A DNA stretch of 10,088 nucleotides from Nitrospinota bacterium. Its GTDB lineage: Bacteria; Nitrospinota_A; UBA7883; JACRLM01. How positions within the stretch are numbered: position 1 is the first letter of the stretch; every line of letters starts with the position of its first letter. The notes beneath the pieces are model-generated. The model saw nothing but the letters and a program-made list of their open reading frames with translations, searched no databases and was not told the DNA's origin. The translations under genes were made by a program, and so were the position numbers. The DNA lies in contig JADGAO010000113.1 of NCBI GenBank assembly GCA_015231995.1, forward strand, positions 1 through 10,088, written 5' to 3'. This document shows, one piece after another, positions 1-4,969 of the stretch.

Positions 1-36
1 GCTTTCTCTGGAAAGGGAACATGGAACGGGAAATAA

Positions 37-65
37 TTTCCAAAACCAATCCATGTTGCTATAAT
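37..65 (+). promoter_or_regulatory. sigma70-type promoter with extended -10, upstream of the ACP gene
   Basis: A perfect -10 hexamer TATAAT lies at 60-65. It is preceded by TG one base upstream (57-58), which makes an extended -10. A -35-like TTTCCA (4 of 6 matches to TTGACA) is at 37-42 with the ideal 17-base spacer. Transcription would start near 71-73. That makes a TTG start at 76 almost leaderless and favours the ATG at 118. It probably drives the overlapping run of genes up to 2178. Seen directly; activity is inferred. Confidence 0.7.
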
Positions 66-117
66 TGCCCAGATTTTGTCGCCCAAGATTTTTCTAAGGA
101 TAAAACCAAGTAACCGT

Positions 118-420
118 ATGTCAATTGATAACGCCCTGTTGGAAAAGCAGATCAACCAGTTGCTCAGCGAGGAGTTCGAAATCCCGCTCGCATCCCTTAA
201 GCCGGAGTCGAACCTCTACTCCGACCTGGAGATAGACTCTCTGGACGGCATTGACATGATCGTCGCCATCGAAAAGAAATACAAAGTGCGTATCAACGAA
301 AAACGGGGAATGCAGATACGCACCGTCGCCGACGTATATAAATTTGTCCGGGAAGAGCTGGCGGAACACGGCATCAAAGATATTTCCAGCCTATGTCCCA
401 GCGCATCGAACGAATCCTGA
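118..420 (+). CDS. acyl carrier protein (ApeE/ApeF-like)
   Basis: A 100-residue acyl carrier protein that would hold a growing or finished acyl/polyketide chain as a phosphopantetheine thioester in the cytoplasm. The diagnostic DSL motif is present, with the modifiable serine at about residue 41 in the helix II context IDSLDGIDMIVAIE. The acidic helix II and four-helix pattern fit the family, as does the length (usually 75-100). I chose ATG 118 over an in-frame TTG at 76 because the extra residues look nothing like an ACP and the promoter places the transcript start near 72. There is no clear Shine-Dalgarno before 118. The last 28 bases overlap the acyltransferase gene. The tail after about residue 88 is longer than in fatty-acid ACPs. 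APE loci usually carry two ACPs; only this one is in the window. The family call is firm; assignment to a specialised pathway comes from the neighbours. Confidence 0.9.
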   Translation: MSIDNALLEKQINQLLSEEFEIPLASLKPESNLYSDLEIDSLDGIDMIVAIEKKYKVRINEKRGMQIRTVADVYKFVREELAEHGIKDISSLCPSASNES

Positions 421-1163
421 GGCTCGCCGTTTCGGTTTATTGCTGGTCAACTTTTTTGCTTATCGGCGGGATATACGTTCTTTTCGCATTTCACTCTCTC
501 GTTTATGCGGCGATCACCGGCGCGGACAGGCTCCGTTTTGTCCAACTCGGCAACGCGATCTTTTTTTCGGCATGGCGGCACAGCCTGTTTTTTTCCACCG
601 TCGATATCCAAAACGCCGAACGGTTCAAACGCGCCAGGCGCGATTTCTCCAGATTGATCGTCGTCAGCAACCATCAGTCGCTGATAGACATGGTGGTGAT
701 TATCCCATTCATCACCCCGTTTTTCTCTTTCGGGAAAGAGGCGTTCGGCAGGATTCCGTTTTTCGGACGTTTAATGGGGCTTGGCGGCAATCTTTTCCTT
801 AGAAGCGGAGACGCCGCCGGGTTGAAAATAGTGTTCGACATCGCAAAATCGCGGATTGAAAATGGAGAAACACTCTTCCTTTTTCCCGAAGGCACCAGAC
901 AGGGAGGCGCCGCTTTGAACGATTTCAAGGACGGAGCATTCCGTCTGACCGTGGAGACAGGAGCCTCTCTACTGCCGATGGCGATCAGCGGCACGTCCGA
1001 TTTCCTTCAGAACCGCTCGCTGATAGTAACCAAGCTTCCGCCATATCGTTTCGTGTTGACGGTTGGGGAACCGATAGAACCTTCTGTTCATGGAGGCGAC
1101 GCCAATAAACTAAAGGCGATGGCAAGGGAGCAAATCGAGCGAATGCTGACGGCGACGGCATGA
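393..1163 (+). CDS. PlsC-family 1-acylglycerol-3-phosphate-type acyltransferase (ApeD-like)
   Basis: A 256-residue membrane-associated O-acyltransferase of the PlsC/AGPAT family, expected to move an acyl group from a thioester (probably the neighbouring ACP) to a hydroxyl acceptor at the inner membrane. Visible features are a hydrophobic N-terminal segment at about residues 12-40, the catalytic HX4D motif NHQSLID (H94, D99), a block III-like stretch IPFFGRLMG (121-129), and the phosphate-binding FPEGTR motif (164-169). Length is typical of the family. The gene overlaps the ACP gene by 28 bases and ends in an ATGA overlap with the next gene, so it is almost surely cotranscribed. In APE clusters the equivalent is ApeD. 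A housekeeping phospholipid PlsC is the alternative, but its position between an ACP and a dehydratase-like gene argues for a pathway role. The acceptor is unknown. Confidence 0.88.
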   Translation: MSQRIERILRLAVSVYCWSTFLLIGGIYVLFAFHSLVYAAITGADRLRFVQLGNAIFFSAWRHSLFFSTVDIQNAERFKRARRDFSRLIVVSNHQSLIDMVVIIPFITPFFSFGKEAFGRIPFFGRLMGLGGNLFLRSGDAAGLKIVFDIAKSRIENGETLFLFPEGTRQGGAALNDFKDGAFRLTVETGASLLPMAISGTSDFLQNRSLIVTKLPPYRFVLTVGEPIEPSVHGGDANKLKAMAREQIERMLTATA

Positions 1164-1567
1164 GCGACGATATCCTCAGGTTACTCCCGCAAAAACCGCC
1201 GATGGTGTTCATTACCGGCGTCAGGAAAACGGACGAACATTCGGCGACCTGCTGGTTCGACATCACCGGACAGACCCCTTTCGTAAGGAACGGGGTATTG
1301 AACGAAGCTGTGTTGATCGAAGTCGCCGCGCAAACGACCTCCGTCCATTTCCATCAGTCCAGAAGCCAGGAGGCCCAATCGGAAGGATACATAATCGAAG
1401 TGAAAAACTTCACGACGGGACGCCCCCTGAAAGTTGGGGAACGGATAGTGGCGACTGCGACCGTCGTGAAAATATTGCCACCCTTCGGAATGTACGATGT
1501 GGAGATTTTTAACGACGACGGCGAAAAACTGGGCGCAGGGTCGCTGAAATTCTACAAGGAGGATTGA
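1160..1567 (+). CDS. hot-dog fold 3-hydroxyacyl-ACP dehydratase-like protein (ApeP-like)
   Basis: A 135-residue protein resembling the ApeP/COG4706 branch of FabA/FabZ-like hot-dog dehydratases. It opens with LLPQKPPM (8-15), the counterpart of the family's LxPHxxPM entry, and continues with a central helix LIEVAAQ (52-58) corresponding to the FabZ E(x)MAQ helix. The acidic residue E54 is kept. There is no GHFP-type histidine, and the usual PH is PQ here (Q11). Alone it may therefore be inactive and act as half of a heterodimer. The minus-strand hot-dog gene at 2155-2517 has the opposite pattern. Family knowledge, recalled and not checked: ApeI and ApeP are both dehydratase components in studied APE systems. 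The gene overlaps the acyltransferase by ATGA and its stop by TGATG with the next gene, so translational coupling is likely. A thioesterase is a less likely alternative. Confidence 0.75.
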   Translation: MSDDILRLLPQKPPMVFITGVRKTDEHSATCWFDITGQTPFVRNGVLNEAVLIEVAAQTTSVHFHQSRSQEAQSEGYIIEVKNFTTGRPLKVGERIVATATVVKILPPFGMYDVEIFNDDGEKLGAGSLKFYKED

Positions 1568-2178
1568 TGCGCTCCGTGGCCAGAATAGCGGGATTTGCGC
1601 TGACGCTTCTCTCCCCTTTTATCATCCTCAGCCTCTACTCCATATACGGTTATCACGCCGCGTTCGCATTCGTCGCGGCGCTTATGATCGCCAACAAACC
1701 GGCCTTCCTTGTGAAAAACAGAAGTCTGCTCACCCCCGTCACAGCGCAGGCTGGCGTCGTAGGCGGGTATGTCGCCATAGGTTTTATCTGGCCGCATCCG
1801 CTGGTGTTTAAACTGTTGCCGGTGGTGATAAACTTGGGGCTTATGGCTCTGTTTGTCCAGTCACTGAAAAAACCACCTAGCATCATCGAGGCTTTCGCCG
1901 CTCAGATGACCTCAAAACCTCTCGACGGGGAAGCGATAGCCTATTGCCGAAGCGTTACATGGGTATGGGCGGGGTTTCTCTTTTTTGACGCGATCCTTGT
2001 CTGCTATGTTGCGATTTACCGTGAGATTTGGGAATGGGCGTTCCTGACCGGGTTCATAAACTATCTGCTGATGGGCGGGCTTTTCGCCGGGGAATACGTT
2101 TATCGTAAACGGCGGTTTGGCGATTACGACGAACGACTCATCCACGACAGGGCGCTAAAGCGTTTTTTCAAGCAATAA
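1567..2178 (+). CDS. COG4648-type multi-pass membrane protein (ApeG-like)
   Basis: A 203-residue inner-membrane protein of the uncharacterised COG4648 type, a regular member of APE and related clusters (ApeG). Its biochemical role is unknown. Hydrophobic segments are seen at about residues 7-27, 29-43, 61-77, 80-99, 129-150 and 156-177. The C-terminal tail is very basic (YRKRRFGDYDERLIHDRALKRF region, 179-200) and probably cytoplasmic. The conserved-looking MIANKPAF stretch (40-47) matches what I recall of the family. The start at ATG 1567 overlaps the preceding stop (TGATG) and has a strong ribosome site AAGGAGG at 1556-1562. A TTG one codon earlier is less likely. The 3' end overlaps, tail to tail, 24 bases of the minus-strand hot-dog gene. 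It could help insert or present the lipidic product at the membrane; that is inference. Confidence 0.78.
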   Translation: MRSVARIAGFALTLLSPFIILSLYSIYGYHAAFAFVAALMIANKPAFLVKNRSLLTPVTAQAGVVGGYVAIGFIWPHPLVFKLLPVVINLGLMALFVQSLKKPPSIIEAFAAQMTSKPLDGEAIAYCRSVTWVWAGFLFFDAILVCYVAIYREIWEWAFLTGFINYLLMGGLFAGEYVYRKRRFGDYDERLIHDRALKRFFKQ

Positions 2179-2517
2179 CCTGAAGCTTGCCGCCTTCTCG
2201 TCTCCGTCCCAGATAGCCGCCTCGACATCGTTTTCATTACCCCTGAACGCAAGGTTTACACGGTACGGACGCTCCGGTATTAGCGGAATCATGAACCTGG
2301 CTTTTTTGACCATCGTCACCCGGCAATCCCTGTTAATGGCAATGGCGGCAAGATCGCGGATAAGCGCAAGCTGGGCGAAAGCCGGGAGGATCGGTTTACC
2401 GGGGAAATGACCGTCAAAGGCGATATAACCGGTGGGCGCCATTATCTCCATATCCACAGTCCCGTCATCGGGATTCGTGGAGCGGGAGAGGATAATCAAA
2501 CCTTCGGCTGTCTGCAT
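2155..2517 (-). CDS. hot-dog fold 3-hydroxyacyl-ACP dehydratase (ApeI-like)
   Basis: A 120-residue FabA/FabZ-like hot-dog protein that would dehydrate 3-hydroxyacyl-ACP to the trans-2-enoyl form. The key signature DGHFPGKPILPAFAQ (35-49) contains the catalytic-type histidine H37 and the PxLP turn. In FabZ the acidic partner sits 14 residues after this histidine; here that position is A51, so the usual Glu/Asp is missing. The first acidic residue after it is D55. Length suits the ApeI branch. The gene runs against its neighbours: its TAG stop lies inside the ApeG-like gene, and its start faces the YbjQ-like gene. Start is ATG at 2517; only a weak purine stretch (GAAAG) lies upstream. It probably works with the ApeP-like protein, which keeps the acid but lacks the histidine. 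The fold is confident; activity alone is uncertain. Confidence 0.8.
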   Translation of the reverse strand: MQTAEGLIILSRSTNPDDGTVDMEIMAPTGYIAFDGHFPGKPILPAFAQLALIRDLAAIAINRDCRVTMVKKARFMIPLIPERPYRVNLAFRGNENDVEAAIWDGDEKAASFRLLLEKTL

Positions 2518-2556
2518 TAGCGTCTTTCAAAAATATGCAAAAACAAAAGTACCGGT

Positions 2557-2588
2557 TATAATAACAAAATTTTGAGATCGTTGATCTC
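2557..2588 (+). promoter_or_regulatory. -10 element and adjacent inverted repeat upstream of the YbjQ-like gene
   Basis: A perfect TATAAT lies at 2557-2562, with only a poor -35 (TATGCA, 2534-2539, 17-base spacer). The surrounding TTATAATAA reads TTATTATAA on the other strand, so it could serve both divergent genes. Directly downstream, GAGATC-GTT-GATCTC (2574-2588) is a perfect 6-3-6 inverted repeat. It sits at about +6 to +20 of the expected transcript, where a repressor operator would lie. A weak -35 next to a symmetrical site suggests regulated expression, but no regulator is encoded in the window. The pattern is seen directly; function is inferred. Confidence 0.45.
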
Positions 2589-2622
2589 GCGCATTATGAA
2601 CTCGCATAACAAGGAGACAGTC

Positions 2623-3063
2623 ATGAGGTTTGCCGTTTTTATGCTCGTCGCTTTTTCTGTGACAATCCTGAGCGCTGGCATGACCACTGCGCGCGAAACC
2701 GACCTTAAACTGCCGGTTCAACACGCCCTCGAAACATCGGTCGCCAAGAAAAAGCTACTCGACATCCCGTTTTTCATGGCAGGGCAAAAGCATGACAATG
2801 TCGTGAAGGACCTGGGGGTGTTCAAGAGTAGCAAGACATCCAGCGGCTTTAGCAAGAGCGATCAGGAAGGGTGTGACCAGGCCTTCCTCTCCGCCATTAT
2901 CTCGCTTCAGGAGCGCGTCAAAAAAGAGGGTGGAGACGCAGTGGTTGACATCAAGTCGGTGACTAAAGGAAACAATATGGAAAGCGCCACCGAGTTCGGA
3001 TGTCTTGCGGGAGCGTTGGTTGTCAGAGTCGCTCTTGAAGGACGCATAGTGAAGCTTAAGTGA
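2623..3063 (+). CDS. small secreted protein, YbjQ/RcsF-like fold (family often mislabelled excinuclease ABC subunit A)
   Basis: A 146-residue exported protein of unknown function. An N-terminal signal peptide (MRFAVFMLVAFSVTIL) ends near TTA at 21-23, with no lipobox cysteine, so the mature form should be periplasmic. The mature part contains FMAGQKHDNVVKDLG (51-65) and LQERVKKEGGDAVVDIKS (95-112). The latter resembles the LxxxAxxxGAxAVVGVR helix-strand of YbjQ/DUF74 and RcsF-like proteins. Two cysteines, C84 and C127, could form a disulfide. I recall close relatives named excinuclease ABC subunit A in databases; nothing here supports DNA repair. ATG 2623 is fixed by AAGGAG at 2611-2616, six bases upstream, and by the signal peptide; an upstream TTG at 2572 is rejected. 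It is a single-gene unit with its own promoter and terminator. A role in envelope sensing or product handling is only a guess. Confidence 0.7.
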   Translation: MRFAVFMLVAFSVTILSAGMTTARETDLKLPVQHALETSVAKKKLLDIPFFMAGQKHDNVVKDLGVFKSSKTSSGFSKSDQEGCDQAFLSAIISLQERVKKEGGDAVVDIKSVTKGNNMESATEFGCLAGALVVRVALEGRIVKLK

Positions 3064-3100
3064 CCTGTTTTCGTTCTCCGGGCAACGCTTCGGCAAAACC

Positions 3101-3118
3101 GCTCGGCGGGGTGTTCTT
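3101..3118 (+). repeat. 18-base exact repeat, copy 1 (left arm and loop of the terminator)
   Basis: GCTCGGCGGGGTGTTCTT occurs here and again, identically and in the same orientation, at 10025-10042. Here it forms the left arm and loop of a perfect terminator hairpin. At the second site the right arm is missing. It lies close to a palindromic repeat copy both times: 50 bases before copy 1 and 5 bases after copy 2. Confidence 0.7.
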
Positions 3119-3132
3119 CACCCCGCCCTTTT
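3105..3132 (+). terminator. rho-independent terminator after the YbjQ-like gene
   Basis: A 9-bp perfect GC-rich stem GGCGGGGTG (3105-3113) / CACCCCGCC (3119-3127) with a five-base TTCTT loop is followed by C and TTTT (3129-3132). It lies 42 bases after the TGA at 3061-3063. Stem strength and T-run fit an intrinsic terminator, though the T-run is short. Confidence 0.8.
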
Positions 3133-3167
3133 CCCTGTAGGGGCGGTTAGTGAAGAATCCATCAGAG

Positions 3168-3262
3168 ATTGTCATTCTGAGCAACGCGAAGAATCTATCA
3201 ATAGAATATTCAATTATACTGTGATCCTTCGGTCGCTAAAGCTCCCTCAGGATGACAACTTT
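3168..3262. repeat. 95-base palindromic MITE-like repeat, copy 1
   Basis: The ends are inverted: TTGTCATTCTGAG (3169-3181) pairs with CTCAGGATGACAA (3246-3258), 13 positions with one T-G wobble. A copy at 9926-10020 in the same orientation matches ungapped at 86 of 95 positions, most differences being in the central 22 bases. No ORF or transposase is inside, so it is either a non-autonomous element or a REP/BIME-like repeat. It fills the gap between the convergent YbjQ-like and radical SAM genes and could end transcription from either side. No target-site duplication is obvious. Confidence 0.8.
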
Positions 3263-3281
3263 GCTACGGATCCTATTCACA

Positions 3282-4742
3282 TCACGAAAAACTTTTTCCA
3301 GCCTTGAGAATGCTCAAGAGGTTACGCATGACAAACGCGAGGTTATGCGGATACCTGAACAGCTCGAAGACAAACCTTTTCACCCAGGGCCTGCTGGAAT
3401 AAAACGACCTGACGATATCGTTGTACGTCTTGTTCAATTCATCCCACGATGAGAAACCGTGAGGGCGGAAAACGAAGTTCATGCAGTTCAACTGGCTCCA
3501 GTCGCCGATGAATTCTCCATGTTCCTTGATGGTGGCGTAGGCCGGCGAACCGGGGAACGGAGCGAACTTTGTCAGGTTCATGTCGTCAAAACCGGTTTCA
3601 TTTATAAAGCTTTTGGTTCTGGCGGCGGTTTGAGGTGTTTCCCCGGGCAATCCAAGGATGAACAGCCCCTTTACGCGAATGCCCGCATTACGGATCATCG
3701 CCACAGTCTGGCGAACATCTTCGAGTTTGACGCCGGTTTTATGCTGGCCTATAAGCTCTTCATCACCCGACTCCACGCCGATGGATATCATCCAGCAACC
3801 TCCCCGTTTGAGAGTCTCCACAAGCTCCAGGTTGACGTGGCCGATGCGGACGGAACAGTTGAATGTGAACGGACGCCCGGAAGCGGCCAGCAGATCGCAC
3901 ACCTCCTCAACCCGTTTGCGTTTCAGCGTGAAAAGGTCGTCGTAGATATTGAAATGTGTTATCCCGTACCGGTCATGCAGGGTCTTCATATGGGCGACAA
4001 GGTAGGCGGGGCTGTTGTGGCGATAGCTTGCGCCGAAAACGGAACGGTCGCAGTACGAGCATGAATATGGACATCCCCTGCTAGAAATTATCGGGGCGCC
4101 GCTGGCTGTCGGGGCGTTGAACATCGGCAGGCGGTAGCTATGTGGAAAATCTTCGAGCAGATGGTAGGCGGGAATCGGCAGGTCGTCCATCGCTACCATT
4201 TCCGTAGCCCGTCCGTTGTACCGCATCTCCCCGCCAACCCGATATGCCAGTCCGGGAATCGTTGACGGATCGCCTCCTTTGGCGAGAGCCGTCAACGGCA
4301 GTTCCCCCTCCCCTGCCACCGCATAGTCTATCGCCGGATACGTCTCAAAACTTTTCGGCCCCAAAGCGGAGACATGCGCCCCGCCGAATACTATTTTCCC
4401 TTCGGGATGGCGTTCCTTTATGTATACGGCTTTCGCGTACGCGTCGGGGAAACTCGACGTCGTCGTGGTAAAACCGTAATAAGCGGGCTTACGTTCGAGC
4501 AGATCGTCAATCCGCTCCTTTTCGCTTTTATCGGGGCCTGCGCCCATCAAGTCGAGAATGCGTACGGGAACTCCCTCTTTTTCCAGATAGGCCGCCAACG
4601 CTATCAGCCCCAACGGGGGTATGCGGTTGAAGACGGTGGCCATATCCTTTTTGCCGGTGATCCAGTTGGAGCCGGATGGATGGATCAATACGACATCGCC
4701 TGCGCGAGAAGCGGGAGCTTGAGAGTTAATGGAAGTCGCCAT
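3282..4742 (-). CDS. cobalamin-binding-domain radical SAM protein
   Basis: A 486-residue enzyme of the B12-binding-domain radical SAM class (the group with BchE, HpnJ and many methylases). In a numbering that starts two residues earlier (TTG 4748), the N-terminal Rossmann-like B12 domain spans about 17-160, with IPPLGLIALAAYLE (43-56), FGGAHVSALGP (121-131) and DYAVAGEGE (141-149). The radical SAM domain follows with GCPYSCSYC, a CX3CX2C cluster site (C226, C230, C233), then IGVESGDE (323-330) and LGLPGET (365-371). The classical DxHxxG cobalamin motif is not visible, which is common in this class. ATG 4742 is preferred over the TTG; neither has a clear ribosome site. The C-terminal tail (about 430-488) is basic and aromatic. 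The gene is transcribed against blocks A and B, with repeat-family copies on both sides. The substrate is unknown; methylation or a C-C bond change on the lipid or polyene is possible. Confidence 0.88.
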   Translation of the reverse strand: MATSINSQAPASRAGDVVLIHPSGSNWITGKKDMATVFNRIPPLGLIALAAYLEKEGVPVRILDLMGAGPDKSEKERIDDLLERKPAYYGFTTTTSSFPDAYAKAVYIKERHPEGKIVFGGAHVSALGPKSFETYPAIDYAVAGEGELPLTALAKGGDPSTIPGLAYRVGGEMRYNGRATEMVAMDDLPIPAYHLLEDFPHSYRLPMFNAPTASGAPIISSRGCPYSCSYCDRSVFGASYRHNSPAYLVAHMKTLHDRYGITHFNIYDDLFTLKRKRVEEVCDLLAASGRPFTFNCSVRIGHVNLELVETLKRGGCWMISIGVESGDEELIGQHKTGVKLEDVRQTVAMIRNAGIRVKGLFILGLPGETPQTAARTKSFINETGFDDMNLTKFAPFPGSPAYATIKEHGEFIGDWSQLNCMNFVFRPHGFSSWDELNKTYNDIVRSFYSSRPWVKRFVFELFRYPHNLAFVMRNLLSILKAGKSFS

Positions 4743-4841
4743 AATCAAGGGGTGACTTGGTTATTCATAAATGATTTAATATCCTTTTTCCTAAAACTGA
4801 AATTAAAAGCGCGCGAGTACTGATTCTTTTGTTTTTTTAGG

Positions 4842-4920
4842 GCTTCTTCACTGCGCGTTCGCTCCGTTCAGAATGACAATTAAATAGCTGTCATTCTGAG
4901 CGGTAGCGAAGAATCTCACT
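4842..4920. repeat. inside-out pair of palindromic repeat half-elements
   Basis: CCGTTCAGAATGACA (4864-4878) pairs with TGTCATTCTGAGCGG (4889-4903) across a ten-base loop: 15 positions with one wobble. The right part TGTCATTCTGAGCGGTAGCG continuing to GAAGAATCT is the left end of the repeat family at 3168 and 9926. The left part is like its right end. The order is right end then left end, so this is a tail-to-head junction and not a full copy. It lies between the divergent radical SAM and ApeJ-like genes, ending 49 bases before the latter's start, and may form a leader hairpin. No convincing promoter was seen in 4743-4969. Confidence 0.7.
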
Positions 4921-4969
4921 TCAACTTCGGAATTAGGACTCATTTTAACATCATCTTGTTTAAGGCTCG

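Noticed and set aside
76..117. TTG start giving the ACP 14 extra residues
   Set aside because: The extension is basic and unlike an ACP, and the promoter at 37-65 would start the transcript within a few bases of it. ATG 118 is preferred.
344..802. Plus-strand open frame of 152 codons
   Set aside because: It is an out-of-frame shadow of the ACP and PlsC-like genes, with no recognisable motif.
1160..1567. Thioesterase (ApeK-like) identity for the first hot-dog gene
   Set aside because: The LLPxxPPM opening and the ExAAQ-type helix match the ApeP/FabZ dehydratase branch better than 4HBT thioesterases.
3168..3262. CRISPR array
   Set aside because: Only dispersed palindromic copies are present, with no regular short repeat-spacer spacing and no cas genes.
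3459..4064. Plus-strand open frame of 201 codons
   Set aside because: It is antisense to the radical SAM gene, whose iron-sulfur and SAM motifs are intact; the plus-strand product looks like no protein I know.
4743..4969. Cobalamin riboswitch before the radical SAM gene
   Set aside because: No B12-box-like conserved stretch is seen on the minus strand; the region is filled by the repeat hairpin and AT-rich sequence.
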